Positions 25,818 through 35,705 of a stretch of DNA of 64,000 bases are shown one piece after another. The notes under the pieces are model-generated. The model had not been told where the DNA came from, did no database searches, and saw only the letters and a list, made by a program, of their open reading frames with translations. Source of the stretch: Streptococcus uberis (lineage in GTDB: Bacteria > Bacillota > Bacilli > Lactobacillales > Streptococcaceae); the NCBI RefSeq assembly GCF_900475595.1, contig NZ_LS483397.1, forward strand, positions 1,645,001-1,709,000. The letters are read 5' to 3'. The position numbers and the translations under genes were made by a program. The stretch's first letter is position 1, and each line of letters opens with the position of its first letter.

Positions 25818-28241
25818 ATGGAGCACTATTTCACTGGAACAATCGACCGCATTATCTACGAGAACGCCAGTAATTTTTTTAAAATCCTTCTCTTATCTAT
25901 TGAAGATACGGACAGTGACATTGATGATTTTGAAATTATTATCACTGGTACAATGGCTGATGTTTTTGAAGGAGAAGATTACACGTTTTGGGGCGAATTA
26001 ACTCAACACCCTAAATACGGCCAACAAGTAAAATTAACCAGATACCAAAAAGCAAAACCGACGTCGTCTGGCCTAATTAAGTACTTTTCCAGTGACCATT
26101 TTAAAGGGATTGGAAAAAAGACAGCAGAAAAAATTGTCACTTTATACGGAGACAACACCATTGATAAAATTCTAGAAGACCCTAGTCAATTAGAGACCAT
26201 AACAGGATTTTCGAAGGCCAATAGAGAAGCCTTTCTGGCAACATTAAAGCTAAATTACGGAACGGAACAGATTATTTCATCCCTTGTTGAACTTGGCATT
26301 TCAAATCGTCTTGCCTTCTTAATCTATGATTGCTACAAGGAAGAAGCCTTAGAAACTGTCAAAACCAACCCCTATCAACTTGTAGAAGACATTCAAGGAA
26401 TTGGCTTTAAAATGGCTGATACACTTGCCTATGAAATTGGAATCAAAAGTGATGCTCCCGAACGCTTCCGTGCAGCACTCTTACATTCACTTTTAGAAAA
26501 ATCCATCAGTCAAGGAGATACTTATATAGAAGCGCGTGATCTCCTAGAATATGCCATTAATCTCTTAGAAGATTCGAGACCAATTGAATGTCAACCCGCC
26601 CAAGTGGCTGAACAATTAAGTCAATTGATTGCTGATTCAAAAATTTATCATATTGGAACAAAACTCTTTGATGCCACCCTTTACGCATCTGAAGCAGGCA
26701 TTCATAAGCATATTTCGCGTCTTTTAGAAACCCCATTATCGCAGCCTCATTCAGAGGAATCCATTGATGAAGAAATCCAGTCAATAGAAGCTTCTTTCAA
26801 TATGACTTATGATAGGATTCAAAAAGAAGCCATAAAACTAGCACTTTCCAGTAAAGTTTTTATCTTAACAGGAGGACCCGGTACTGGAAAAACAACTGTG
26901 ATTAGAGGTATTCTCGAGGCCTATTCCTCCTTAAACAAGATTGATCTTGAAAAAAAAGATCTTCCAATCCTCTTAGCTGCGCCAACTGGCAGAGCAGCTA
27001 GACGAATGAATGAGTTGACTGGTTTACCTAGCGCCACCATTCACCGACATTTGGGCCTAAACGGGGATAACGATTACCAAGCAATGGATGATTATTTAGA
27101 CTGTGATTTAATCATTATCGATGAATTTTCCATGGTTGATACTTGGCTTGCCAACCAACTCCTAAGCTCTTTACCATCAAGCACACAAGTTATCATTGTG
27201 GGCGACAGTGACCAACTTCCCTCTGTCGGACCAGGACAAGTACTAGCCGATTTGCTAAAAGTTCCAAGCATTCCAAAAATTGCCCTTCAAAAGATTTTTA
27301 GGCAATCCGAAGATTCTACCATTGTCGATTTAGCCAATCAAATGAGACTGGGACATTTGCCAAGGGACTTTAAAGAAAAAAAAGCCGATCGCTCATTTTT
27401 TGAAGCTTACGCCCAACATATTCCAACAATGGTGACAAAAATAGTAACTTCTGCTATAAATAGCGGAATTCCAAAAGAAGAAATTCAAATTTTGGCACCC
27501 ATGTACAAAGGCCAAGCCGGAATTAACCATTTAAATCAATTAATGCAAGATCTCCTTAACCCACTTGGTGATGGACAAGAGTTTCTCTTTAACGATTTAC
27601 ATTTAAGGAGGGGAGATAAGATTCTCCACTTGGTCAATGATGCCCAATTAAATGTTTTTAATGGCGATATTGGATATATTAGCGACTTGATTCCAGCAAA
27701 ATACACTGAATCAAAACAAGATGAAATTATCATGGACTTTGATGGAACTGAAGTTACTTACCCAAGAAATGAATGGCTGAAAATCACCCTTGCTTATGCC
27801 ATGAGTATCCATAAATCACAAGGAAGTGAATTTCAAGTGGTTATTTTACCAATCACGCATCAAGGGGGACGGCTGTTACAACGCAATCTTATCTATACAG
27901 CTGTCACGCGCTCCAAGAGCAAACTTATCCTACTTGGAGAATATTCAGCCTTTCATTATGCTATCCAAAAAGAAGGAGATAAGCGTCAAACTTATTTGGT
28001 GCAACGCTTTACTGATAGCTCACTAACAGAAACTCTAGATAATGACTCAGGTGACGACCACCTTCAAAATGCTCAGCTTTCGCCTCAAAAAATTACGAAT
28101 GACGTCCAATACCTACCAATCAAGGACTCAGATCCTCAAGAAGAAGAGTCCTATCGCTTGACCCTCGAAAATATGTTAAGCATTGATCCTATGATTGGTC
28201 TCAAAGAAGAGGACATTCTCATCTTTTTTAATAAAAATTAA
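25818..28241 (+). CDS. recD2: ATP-dependent RecD2 helicase
   Basis: A 5'-3' superfamily 1B helicase (807 residues) of the RecD2 type, found in bacteria lacking RecBCD or with AddAB. It has an N-terminal OB-like and helix-hairpin-helix region (GIGKKTAEKIV, then TGFSKANREAF), Walker A GGPGTGKTT near residue 351, DEFSMVD, and the C-terminal motifs YAMSIHKSQGSEF and TAVTRSK. ATG follows AAAGGGCCTCAGG. It is the third plus-strand gene in the rnhC-lepB-recD2 run. Confidence 0.93.
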   Translation: MEHYFTGTIDRIIYENASNFFKILLLSIEDTDSDIDDFEIIITGTMADVFEGEDYTFWGELTQHPKYGQQVKLTRYQKAKPTSSGLIKYFSSDHFKGIGKKTAEKIVTLYGDNTIDKILEDPSQLETITGFSKANREAFLATLKLNYGTEQIISSLVELGISNRLAFLIYDCYKEEALETVKTNPYQLVEDIQGIGFKMADTLAYEIGIKSDAPERFRAALLHSLLEKSISQGDTYIEARDLLEYAINLLEDSRPIECQPAQVAEQLSQLIADSKIYHIGTKLFDATLYASEAGIHKHISRLLETPLSQPHSEESIDEEIQSIEASFNMTYDRIQKEAIKLALSSKVFILTGGPGTGKTTVIRGILEAYSSLNKIDLEKKDLPILLAAPTGRAARRMNELTGLPSATIHRHLGLNGDNDYQAMDDYLDCDLIIIDEFSMVDTWLANQLLSSLPSSTQVIIVGDSDQLPSVGPGQVLADLLKVPSIPKIALQKIFRQSEDSTIVDLANQMRLGHLPRDFKEKKADRSFFEAYAQHIPTMVTKIVTSAINSGIPKEEIQILAPMYKGQAGINHLNQLMQDLLNPLGDGQEFLFNDLHLRRGDKILHLVNDAQLNVFNGDIGYISDLIPAKYTESKQDEIIMDFDGTEVTYPRNEWLKITLAYAMSIHKSQGSEFQVVILPITHQGGRLLQRNLIYTAVTRSKSKLILLGEYSAFHYAIQKEGDKRQTYLVQRFTDSSLTETLDNDSGDDHLQNAQLSPQKITNDVQYLPIKDSDPQEEESYRLTLENMLSIDPMIGLKEEDILIFFNKN

Positions 28242-28321
28242 CTTGATACTATAAAGTCATTAAAAGATATGTTATAATAACCTTGTATTAGTCGTTGAAT
28301 ACAAATTTTTTGGAGGTTCTT

Positions 28322-28789
28322 ATGATTTCATACGAGAAAGTGCGTCAATCACTCAAAACATTAAATATTGTCATCATTGTCCTAAACTCACTCTTAGCGG
28401 TCTTTTCTATTTTTGGCATCGTCTCAATTTTACTTGTCATGAACAATGAGAAAGCTGTCGCTGCTATGGGATCTGAAGCTGCTGCCATTTTAGAGCAATC
28501 AATGACTCCTTTTTCACTTTTTGTGTCAGCAGTTGCAATAGCTTTAACAATTGCGATTATTGTGTTTACTGTGATTAATCAATCTAAATTAAAACAAAAT
28601 CAAGAATTATCTTATCTGCCTTATTTCCTAGGCTTCGGAATTGTCGCATTAAATGTCATCACTCAATTGTTAACAGCACCATCACTTCTTGCCATTCTCA
28701 TTCAGGTAGCCTTTTTAGCCCTCTATTTCTTTGCTTTTAAAAAAGCTAAAAGCTTAAATGAAAAAGAACAAAATATAATAGAAGAATAA
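28322..28789 (+). CDS. Hypothetical four-helix membrane protein
   Basis: Family not recognised with confidence; it resembles small streptococcal integral membrane proteins annotated as hypothetical. The 155-residue product has four membrane segments (about 16-40, 65-88, 100-118, 122-140) and an acidic C-terminal tail. ATG 28322 follows TGGAGG; an upstream in-frame TTG has no such site. An extended -10 (TGT-TATAAT at 28270-28278) precedes it. Confidence 0.65.
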   Translation: MISYEKVRQSLKTLNIVIIVLNSLLAVFSIFGIVSILLVMNNEKAVAAMGSEAAAILEQSMTPFSLFVSAVAIALTIAIIVFTVINQSKLKQNQELSYLPYFLGFGIVALNVITQLLTAPSLLAILIQVAFLALYFFAFKKAKSLNEKEQNIIEE

Positions 28790-28814
28790 AAAAAACGTCC
28801 AATGGACGTTTTTT
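28790..28814. terminator. Bidirectional terminator between the membrane gene and dinB
   Basis: AAAAAACGTCC/GGACGTTTTTT, 11-bp perfect stem with loop AAT. The dinB stop codon falls at its edge. Confidence 0.88.
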
Positions 28815-29908
28815 TAGATATCAAGTGAAATATGATTCTCTTTTTCCTCTAAACTGGTTACTGTCACCCCTAGAAGACGAATTCCTGTTTGCTTTTCTTC
28901 CAGTCGGTCATAAAGGTCACAGGCTGCTTGGGAGATTGTCTCATAATCTCGTGTTAAATAATCCAGACCAACTCTTTTTGTTATGGTAGTAAAATCTGCA
29001 TATCTCACTTTAATGATGACAATTTTTCCCAGACGATCATTTTTGGCCATCGTTTCTGACACCCTCTTGGCCTGTTTTGACAGTTCTGCTTTGACATCCG
29101 ACTCCCCGAAAAGGAGCTTTGCGTAAGTGCGCTCACTACCAATTGATTTTCGAATGCGATTAGGCTTTACGGGTGAATTACTGATGCCTCTGGCCTTTCG
29201 GTAAAGGTCAAAACCAAATCGTCCAAAATGATCAATTAAGGTTATTTCTGGTATTTCGAGCAAATCCTTACCTGTATAAACACCTAATTCATGTAATTTT
29301 TCAACCGATTTTGTCCCAACACCATGAAATTTCTCGATAGGAAGTTCTGCTAAAAAATCTTCTACTTGATCGGGTAAGATTAAGGTCAAACCATGAGGTT
29401 TCTGAAAGTCGCTAGCAAGTTTAGCTAAAAATTTATTGTAGGAGACACCTGCTGAACAGGTAAGATGGACTTCTTGCCAAATGTCATGTTGAATCATTTT
29501 GGCTATTTTTACTGCAGATTTAATGCCTAATTTATTTTCTGTAACGTCTAGGTAGGCCTCATCAATCGACATAGGTTCAACTAAATCTGTATAACGCTTG
29601 AAAATTTCTCTAATTTCCAATCCAACTTCTTTGTACTTCTCATAATTGCCTGAAATAAAAACAGCTTGCGGGCACCTTTCGTATGCCTCTTTAGAACTCA
29701 TAGCAGAATGGATGCCGAATTTCCTAGCTTCGTAATTACAGGTTGATACGACTCCACGTCCTCCTGTTTCTCTTGGGTCCTTTGCTATGACGACTGCCTT
29801 CCCTTTTAAATTAGGATTGTCACGCATTTCCACTGCAGCAAAAAAAGCATCCATATCAATATGAATAATTTTTCGTGATAAATCATTGATCAGTGGAAAA
29901 ATAAGCAT
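28814..29908 (-). CDS. dinB: DNA polymerase IV (Y family)
   Basis: Error-prone translesion polymerase of 364 residues. Catalytic carboxylates are in [12 protein letters not shown] (Asp18, Asp20 region) and SIDEAYLD; the helix-hairpin-helix [10 protein letters not shown] and the little-finger domain complete the family layout. ATG 29908 follows TTAAGGAGG; an ATG 39 bases upstream lacks that site. No LexA-type box is visible. It diverges from pflB, with a long palindrome between. Confidence 0.94.
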   Translation of the reverse strand: MLIFPLINDLSRKIIHIDMDAFFAAVEMRDNPNLKGKAVVIAKDPRETGGRGVVSTCNYEARKFGIHSAMSSKEAYERCPQAVFISGNYEKYKEVGLEIREIFKRYTDLVEPMSIDEAYLDVTENKLGIKSAVKIAKMIQHDIWQEVHLTCSAGVSYNKFLAKLASDFQKPHGLTLILPDQVEDFLAELPIEKFHGVGTKSVEKLHELGVYTGKDLLEIPEITLIDHFGRFGFDLYRKARGISNSPVKPNRIRKSIGSERTYAKLLFGESDVKAELSKQAKRVSETMAKNDRLGKIVIIKVRYADFTTITKRVGLDYLTRDYETISQAACDLYDRLEEKQTGIRLLGVTVTSLEEKENHISLDI

Positions 29909-29966
29909 AAAAACCTCCTTAACTATTATACCTTTTTTAAGTGGCAATGGTATTTTTGAATCTTTC

Positions 29967-30002
29967 TAATACAGTTTGTGACTGTTTTATCAAACTGTAT
30001 TA
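29967..30002. promoter_or_regulatory. 12-bp perfect inverted repeat between dinB and pflB
   Basis: TAATACAGTTTG and CAAACTGTATTA separated by 12 bp. No T-run follows, so it is more likely an operator or leader hairpin than a terminator. The regulator is unknown. Confidence 0.5.
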
Positions 30003-30037
30003 TAAAAGAAAATCTTTTTTGTCAAGAAATTTGCTTG

Positions 30038-30051
30038 GGAAACCGTTTACT
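30038..30051. promoter_or_regulatory. Weak cre-like site upstream of pflB
   Basis: GGAAACCGTTTACT matches the CcpA consensus TGWAARCGYTTWCA at 11 of 14 positions. Catabolite control of pfl is established in streptococci; this particular site is inference. A TAACAG/CTGTTA hairpin follows at 30077-30093. Confidence 0.35.
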
Positions 30052-30115
30052 TTGTGTTACACTTAACTTGTAAATGTAACAGATGCTCTGTTATTAGAAT
30101 TTTAAGGAGAAGATT

Positions 30116-32443
30116 ATGGCAACTGTAAAAACTAACACAGATGTTTTCGAAAAAGCTTGGGAAGGCTTTAAGGGAACTGATTGGAAAGAAAAAGCAAGCG
30201 TTTCTCGTTTCGTTCAAGCTAACTACACACCATATGATGGTGATGAGTCTTTCTTGGCAGGAGCAACAGAACGTTCATTGAAAATCAAAAAAATCATTGA
30301 AGAAACAAAAGCTGGTTATGAAGCTACTCGTTTCCCATTTGATACGCGTCCTTCTTCAATTGCAGATATCCCTGCAGGATACATTGACAAAGAAAACGAA
30401 CTTATTTATGGTATCCAAAACGATGAATTGTTCAAGTTGAATTTCATGCCTAAAGGTGGTATCCGTATGGCAGAAACAACTCTAAAAGAAAATGGTTATG
30501 AACCAGATCCTGCTGTACATGAAATCTTTACCAAATATGTAACAACTGTTAACGATGGTATTTTCCGTGCTTACACATCAAACATCCGTCGTGCTCGCCA
30601 CGCTCATACTGTAACTGGTCTTCCAGATGCTTATTCTCGTGGACGTATCATCGGTGTTTATGCTCGTCTTGCTCTTTACGGTGCAGACTACTTAATGCAA
30701 GAAAAAGTTAACGACTGGAATGCTATCACAGAAATTGATGAAGAATCAATTCGTCTTCGCGAAGAAATCAACCTCCAATACCAAGCTCTAGGCGAAGTTG
30801 CAAAACTTGGTGATCTTTACGGTCTTGACGTTCGTCGTCCAGCAGAAAACGTTAAAGAAGCTATCCAATGGGTAAACATCGCATTCATGGCTGTATGTCG
30901 TGTTATCAACGGGGCAGCTACATCACTTGGACGTGTGCCAATCGTTCTTGACATTTATGCTGAACGTGACCTTGCACGTGGTACTTTCACAGAATCTGAA
31001 ATTCAAGAATTTGTTGATGACTTCGTACTTAAATTACGTACAGTAAAATTCGGTCGTACAAAAGCTTACGATGCGCTTTACTCTGGTGACCCAACATTTA
31101 TCACTACTTCAATGGCAGGTATGGGTAACGATGGACGTCACCGTGTTACAAAAATGGATTACCGTTTCTTAAACACCCTTGATACAATTGGTAACTCTCC
31201 AGAACCTAACTTGACTGTTCTTTGGACTGACCAATTACCTTACGCTTTCCGTCGCTATTGTATGAAAATGAGTCACAAACACTCTTCAATCCAATATGAA
31301 GGTGTGACAACAATGGCTAAAGAAGGTTATGGCGAAATGTCATGTATCTCATGTTGTGTATCTCCACTTGATCCTGAAAATGAAGAACAACGTCACAACA
31401 TTCAATACTTTGGCGCTCGTGTAAACGTCCTTAAAGCACTTCTTACTGGTCTTAACGGTGGATATGATGATGTTCATAGAGACTATAAAGTCTTCAACGT
31501 TGTTGAACCAATTACTTCTGAAATCCTTGATTATGATGAAGTTATGGCAAACTTCGAAAAATCTCTAGACTGGTTGACAGACACATATGTAGATGCTCTA
31601 AACATCATTCACTACATGACTGATAAATACAACTATGAAGCCGTTCAAATGGCATTCTTACCTAGCCACCAACGCGCTAACATGGGATTCGGTATCTGTG
31701 GTTTTGCTAATACAGTTGATACACTTTCTGCTATCAAATATGCTACTGTTAAAACTATCCGCGATGAAAATGGCTACATCTATGACTATGAAGTAACAGG
31801 TGACTTCCCTCGTTACGGTGAAGATGATGACCGTGTAGACGATATTGCTAAATGGTTGATGGAAGCTTATCACACTCGTCTTGCAAGCCATAAACTTTAT
31901 AAGAATGCTGAAGCTTCTGTTTCACTTCTGACTATCACTTCAAACGTAGCTTACTCAAAACAAACTGGTAACTCACCTGTTCACCGTGGTGTTTACTTAA
32001 ACGAAGATGGTACTGTTAACACAAGCAAAGTTGAGTTCTTCTCACCAGGTGCTAACCCATCAAACAAAGCTAAAGGTGGTTGGTTACAAAACCTTAATTC
32101 ACTTGCAAAACTTGAATTCTCACACGCTAACGATGGTATCTCATTAACAACTCAAGTATCTCCTCGTGCACTTGGTAAAACATTTGACGAACAAGTTGAT
32201 AACTTGGTTACAGTTCTTGATGGGTACTTCGAAAACGGTGGACAACACGTTAACTTGAACGTTATGGACCTTAACGATGTCTACGACAAAATCATGTCTG
32301 GTGAAGATGTTATTGTCCGTATTTCTGGTTACTGTGTCAACACTAAATACCTCACTCCTGAACAAAAACAAGAATTAACACAACGTGTCTTCCACGAAGT
32401 TCTTTCAATGGATGATGCTGCTGAAGCTATATCAGGAAAATAA
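30116..32443 (+). CDS. pflB: Formate acetyltransferase (pyruvate formate-lyase)
   Basis: Glycyl-radical enzyme converting pyruvate and CoA to acetyl-CoA and formate in mixed-acid fermentation. The 775-residue protein has the adjacent catalytic cysteines (Cys413-Cys414 in SCISCC) and the C-terminal radical site RISGYCVN with Gly738. It needs PFL-activating enzyme, not encoded in this window. ATG follows AAGGAGAAG. Codon choice is strongly biased to preferred codons, as expected of a highly expressed gene. A long terminator follows. Confidence 0.97.
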   Translation: MATVKTNTDVFEKAWEGFKGTDWKEKASVSRFVQANYTPYDGDESFLAGATERSLKIKKIIEETKAGYEATRFPFDTRPSSIADIPAGYIDKENELIYGIQNDELFKLNFMPKGGIRMAETTLKENGYEPDPAVHEIFTKYVTTVNDGIFRAYTSNIRRARHAHTVTGLPDAYSRGRIIGVYARLALYGADYLMQEKVNDWNAITEIDEESIRLREEINLQYQALGEVAKLGDLYGLDVRRPAENVKEAIQWVNIAFMAVCRVINGAATSLGRVPIVLDIYAERDLARGTFTESEIQEFVDDFVLKLRTVKFGRTKAYDALYSGDPTFITTSMAGMGNDGRHRVTKMDYRFLNTLDTIGNSPEPNLTVLWTDQLPYAFRRYCMKMSHKHSSIQYEGVTTMAKEGYGEMSCISCCVSPLDPENEEQRHNIQYFGARVNVLKALLTGLNGGYDDVHRDYKVFNVVEPITSEILDYDEVMANFEKSLDWLTDTYVDALNIIHYMTDKYNYEAVQMAFLPSHQRANMGFGICGFANTVDTLSAIKYATVKTIRDENGYIYDYEVTGDFPRYGEDDDRVDDIAKWLMEAYHTRLASHKLYKNAEASVSLLTITSNVAYSKQTGNSPVHRGVYLNEDGTVNTSKVEFFSPGANPSNKAKGGWLQNLNSLAKLEFSHANDGISLTTQVSPRALGKTFDEQVDNLVTVLDGYFENGGQHVNLNVMDLNDVYDKIMSGEDVIVRISGYCVNTKYLTPEQKQELTQRVFHEVLSMDDAAEAISGK

Positions 32444-32445
32444 TC

Positions 32446-32486
32446 ACAAAAAAGAAGGTTGTCTATTGACAATACTTCTTTTTTGT
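32446..32486 (+). terminator. pflB terminator
   Basis: ACAAAAAAGAAG (32446-32457) pairs with CTTCTTTTTTGT (32475-32486), with an inner TTGTC/GACAA stem. Confidence 0.8.
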
Positions 32487-32493
32487 ATAAAAT
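32466..32493 (+). promoter_or_regulatory. Promoter of GNAT gene, embedded in the pflB terminator
   Basis: TTGACA (32466-32471) lies in the inner stem of the terminator and TAAAAT (32488-32493) just after it, spacer 16 bp. The ATG at 32500 would be +1. Confidence 0.5.
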
Positions 32494-32499
32494 AGTTTT

Positions 32500-32946
32500 A
32501 TGATTATCAAACAGACTCGTAACACCCTATCCAAAACTTATATAGATGCCGTCAAAATCCGTCATAAAGTATTTGTTAAAGAACAGGGTGTTCCAACAAC
32601 ACTTGAAATTGATAAAAATGAAGCCCTTTGCCTACACTTCACGGTTTATCATGATAAAGGCAAGGCCTGCGCTACTTGTCGCTTGCTTCCAAATAAAAGC
32701 TACAAAATCGCGACCTTGCAAAGAATGGCTGTGCTGAAAGATTATCGAGGAGACCAAATCGGTCAAACCTTGATGACCTATATCTTAGACTACGCAAGCA
32801 TCCAAGGCTTTGAAAAAATTGAATTACATGCTCAACTTTCTGCCGTTGACTTCTATAGTAAATTAGGTTTTCAAACCATTGGTGACCACTTCATGGAAGC
32901 TGGTATTGAGCACGTTACCATGGAGAAAGTCTTGATGCAGCCCTAA
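32500..32946 (+). CDS. GNAT acetyltransferase, ElaA-like
   Basis: N-acetyltransferase of 148 residues in the compact ElaA/Gcn5-related family. The acetyl-CoA loop is LKDYRGDQIGQTLM, preceded by the TLQRMAV strand and followed by ELHAQLSAVDFYSKLGF. Substrate unknown. No ribosome site is present; the start codon coincides with the predicted transcription start, suggesting leaderless translation. A strong bidirectional terminator follows. Confidence 0.82.
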   Translation: MIIKQTRNTLSKTYIDAVKIRHKVFVKEQGVPTTLEIDKNEALCLHFTVYHDKGKACATCRLLPNKSYKIATLQRMAVLKDYRGDQIGQTLMTYILDYASIQGFEKIELHAQLSAVDFYSKLGFQTIGDHFMEAGIEHVTMEKVLMQP

Positions 32947-32967
32947 TAAAAGACAGAATCAATAGAT

Positions 32968-33000
32968 AAAAAACCTTTAGTCAAAGACTAAAGGTTTTTT
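32968..33000. terminator. Bidirectional terminator
   Basis: A 15-bp perfect stem (32968-32982 with 32986-33000), loop AAA, with A-run and T-run. It contains the stop codon of the minus-strand serine hydrolase. Confidence 0.9.
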
Positions 33001-33920
33001 GCCATTTCAACTTGAATACAGTCCATCAATCGATCCCTATCCTTTATCCATTGATCACGCTCATCTTTTTCAAAAGTGCGATTGGTCATAAAAATAACAG
33101 CTTCTTTGTTTTCATTGAACATAATGAATGGACCTGTGTAGCCTGTATGATCTAGCCAACCATCCTTTAAACGCCAGGCTAAGGATCTAGAGGCATTGTT
33201 GTGACTATAATCCCGAAATAGTTCCTTGGACATTTCCCAATTCAGATAAAAGTCCATAAATAACTGCAAATCTTCCAGTGTCGAAAAAAGCCCCGCTGAG
33301 CCTGTATCTTCTTTTAATACCTGGGCTTTAGGATCATGGACAATGCCATCTCGATGATTTTTAAGAGTCGGAACAGCTTCTTTTCTTGGCCCAAAACTGG
33401 TCTGGGACATTCCCAGGGGTTTGAAAATCTTTTCTGAAAAGATCTGATTCAGAGTTTTTCCAAACATTTCCTCTAGCATAAAGCCTAAAATGATGAAGTT
33501 AACATCAGAATAACGGAAATTCCTATTATCTTCCAGGCTTAACTCTAGCATAGCCGCCTTCAATTGGGAAGCATCTAGTTGATTCCTATTTGGGATATAT
33601 GGATTTAAACCACTAGTATGGGTTAAAAGCTGACGCACTGTCGTTTCTGAGTTCCCAAAAGCTGGGTAATAGGACTGCACACTGCGATCAAGGTCCAAGG
33701 CTCCGCTTTTATACAAATCAATACATAAAGTCCCAACTCCAACCACTTTAGAAACACTGGCTAAATCATAAACCAGGCCTTTTTGGATGGGCTCTTTTCC
33801 GTCAATGGTTCCAAAATAATAGTCTTGCCACTGCCCATCTTGATAAAGAGCTAAACTTGCTCCATGATATACTCCTGAGGTGATTTGCTCTTCTATTAAT
33901 TGAGAAATAACCGTTATCAT
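32988..33920 (-). CDS. Serine hydrolase, beta-lactamase family (class C-like)
   Basis: A 310-residue member of the Beta-lactamase/transpeptidase-like fold (PF00144). Catalytic motifs: SxxK as SVSK near residue 58 and YxN-type YSDVN. No signal peptide is present, so it is probably cytoplasmic and acts as an esterase or peptidase; drug resistance is not implied. The ATGA overlap with the upstream cppA stop (33917-33920) shows translational coupling. An earlier in-frame ATG 12 bases upstream is inside cppA and less likely. Confidence 0.82.
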   Translation of the reverse strand: MITVISQLIEEQITSGVYHGASLALYQDGQWQDYYFGTIDGKEPIQKGLVYDLASVSKVVGVGTLCIDLYKSGALDLDRSVQSYYPAFGNSETTVRQLLTHTSGLNPYIPNRNQLDASQLKAAMLELSLEDNRNFRYSDVNFIILGFMLEEMFGKTLNQIFSEKIFKPLGMSQTSFGPRKEAVPTLKNHRDGIVHDPKAQVLKEDTGSAGLFSTLEDLQLFMDFYLNWEMSKELFRDYSHNNASRSLAWRLKDGWLDHTGYTGPFIMFNENKEAVIFMTNRTFEKDERDQWIKDRDRLMDCIQVEMAKNL

Positions 33921-34669
33921 TTCATAAACCAAATTTCAATCAGACTTGGATCGGAAAGAACTAATACTGTTTCTTTTGTGTCAAGATAGATGGATAACCC
34001 TTTGGCCTCCAATTGTGATTTAAGCTTAGCCAAATCAAAATCCTTAGGGACTCCCACTTCTAGAATTTCCAAGTCCCATGCAATGTGTGGTTCGAGAGCT
34101 AAATCAGGTCCTTGCATTTGAACAAAGTCAAGCTCGATTGGAAACTCCCCTTCAAAGATTTTTAGGTAAAAATCTCGGGAGTTTTCTTGGTCCAATACGT
34201 TTAAAACAATCTTTTCAAATGTGAAGTCTGACAACCCCTTGAAAGCATCATCTTTCGTTAAGGAAGGTAGATCCGTTAGCTCAAGATGACTCACATCCTC
34301 TTCAGCATGTAGTAAAAAATGATCTCCTTCTGGAGAAATTGTTTCAAAGGCATAACCGTTTTGCCCAATATAAACTTTATCCGCTTTGGCACCATGGGCT
34401 AGCAATTGTTCAATGTCTTTTGGTTGACTTGTTTTGATAATAATTTGATTGACTTTTTTAGGACCTTCCACAGCACGCGTTCTTACTGATGGTGATTCTT
34501 CAATAACAAAACGATTTTCTTTCTTTCCATATGATGAAAAAATGGCAATGGCATTTTCTTCCGATACCAGTCTAAATCCTAAATTCTTTTGATAAAAATC
34601 AATATTTAACTGACGGTTGTTGACACGCAACACCGGAGTTTTAAAAACTGCATTTTCTAATAAAGTCAT
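33917..34669 (-). CDS. cppA: CppA family protein (VOC fold)
   Basis: A 250-residue homologue of streptococcal CppA, first described in pneumococcus as a C3-degrading proteinase. The sequence has the typical start (MTLLENAVFKTPVLRVNNR) and two glyoxalase/bleomycin-resistance-like (VOC) halves, the first about residues 8-120 and the second about 145-248. There is no signal peptide, so an extracellular protease role is doubtful and the original activity claim should be treated with care. ATG follows AAGGAGGAA; the serine hydrolase is coupled downstream. Confidence 0.8.
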   Translation of the reverse strand: MTLLENAVFKTPVLRVNNRQLNIDFYQKNLGFRLVSEENAIAIFSSYGKKENRFVIEESPSVRTRAVEGPKKVNQIIIKTSQPKDIEQLLAHGAKADKVYIGQNGYAFETISPEGDHFLLHAEEDVSHLELTDLPSLTKDDAFKGLSDFTFEKIVLNVLDQENSRDFYLKIFEGEFPIELDFVQMQGPDLALEPHIAWDLEILEVGVPKDFDLAKLKSQLEAKGLSIYLDTKETVLVLSDPSLIEIWFMK

Positions 34670-34746
34670 CTTTTCCTCCTAATCCTATGTTATTATAGAC
34701 GAAAAAATGCGTTTTTACAAGGAATTATGCGCTCTCAATAAAGTCA

Positions 34747-34775
34747 TTGACCGAGACTCTTTTTTCTTGTAAACT
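34747..34775 (+). promoter_or_regulatory. TSUP permease promoter
   Basis: TTGACC (34747-34752), 17-bp spacer, TAAACT (34770-34775). The ATG at 34783 is seven bases further, at the expected +1. Confidence 0.55.
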
Positions 34776-34782
34776 ATTAGCT

Positions 34783-35691
34783 ATGAATGATATTTTAGTA
34801 TTACGTCTTATTCAAGTATTGTTAATCCTAGCAATACTTTTCCTTTTTTTCACACTCTTTTTTTATCTGCGTAAAGAAAAGATTAATCCTTTTAAACGAT
34901 TTCTAACAGGATTTTGGATTGGTCTTATTACAGATGCTCTAGATACACTAGGCATTGGTTCTTTTGCTACAACAACAACGCTCTTTAAAGTGACCAAGCT
35001 CGTAAATGATGATAGTAAATTACCCGGTACAATGACTGTGGCACATGCCATTCCAGTCCTAATTCAATCGCTTTGTTTTATTTTTGTGGTTAAAGTTGAA
35101 GTATTGACACTTGTCTCAATGGCTGCTGCAGCATTTTTGGGAGCATACTTTGGGACTAAAATTACTAAAAACTGGCATACACCAACGGTTCAAGCTATTT
35201 TAGGGACACTTCTAATCCTTGCTTCTTTTATCATGGTTTTTCGCATGTGGACCAATCCAGGGGCTGATATCATTCATTCCCAGCATGGTCTCCACGGCAT
35301 TTGGTTAATCATAGGTATCGCCTTTAATTTTACGATTGGCGTTCTTATGACCATGGGACTTGGAAATTACGCTCCTGAATTAATTTTCTTTTCATTAATG
35401 GGATTAAGTCCTGCTGTTGCCATGCCTGTCATGATGTTAGATGCTGCCATGATTATGACTGCTTCAAGCAAGCCCTTTATCCAGAACAAACGGGTTTCTT
35501 GGGAAGGATTCGCAGGCCTTGTTACTGGCGGTGTCGTCGGTGTTTTAACAGCTGTTCTCTTTTTAACGCGTCTTAATATTGATAGTCTCAAAAAATTAGT
35601 CGTTGTCATCGTCATTTTTATCGGTCTGATGCTAATCAGATCAGCATTAAAACCATCCATTGGATTAACCATAAATAAAAAAGAGGCTTAA
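34783..35691 (+). CDS. Sulfite exporter TauE/SafE family permease (TSUP)
   Basis: A 302-residue inner-membrane protein with eight or nine hydrophobic segments arranged as two related halves, as in TauE/SafE/TSUP permeases, which move sulfite, sulfonates or other small anions. The two repeat signatures are GFWIGLITDALDTLGIGSF near residue 40 and the equivalent region near residue 180. Substrate cannot be assigned. There is no ribosome site before ATG 34783, and the promoter places transcription start at the codon, so it is probably leaderless. A bidirectional terminator separates it from glpF. Confidence 0.8.
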   Translation: MNDILVLRLIQVLLILAILFLFFTLFFYLRKEKINPFKRFLTGFWIGLITDALDTLGIGSFATTTTLFKVTKLVNDDSKLPGTMTVAHAIPVLIQSLCFIFVVKVEVLTLVSMAAAAFLGAYFGTKITKNWHTPTVQAILGTLLILASFIMVFRMWTNPGADIIHSQHGLHGIWLIIGIAFNFTIGVLMTMGLGNYAPELIFFSLMGLSPAVAMPVMMLDAAMIMTASSKPFIQNKRVSWEGFAGLVTGGVVGVLTAVLFLTRLNIDSLKKLVVVIVIFIGLMLIRSALKPSIGLTINKKEA

Positions 35692-35701
35692 GCCTCTTTT
35701 T
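35678..35701. terminator. Bidirectional terminator between the TSUP gene and glpF
   Basis: A 24-bp perfect palindrome AAAAAGAGGCTT/AAGCCTCTTTTT. Confidence 0.88.
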
Positions 35702-35705
35702 GTTA

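Noticed and set aside
32988..33920. Antibiotic-resistance beta-lactamase
   Set aside because: No signal peptide; the SVSK/YSDVN pattern fits general serine hydrolases of the class C fold.
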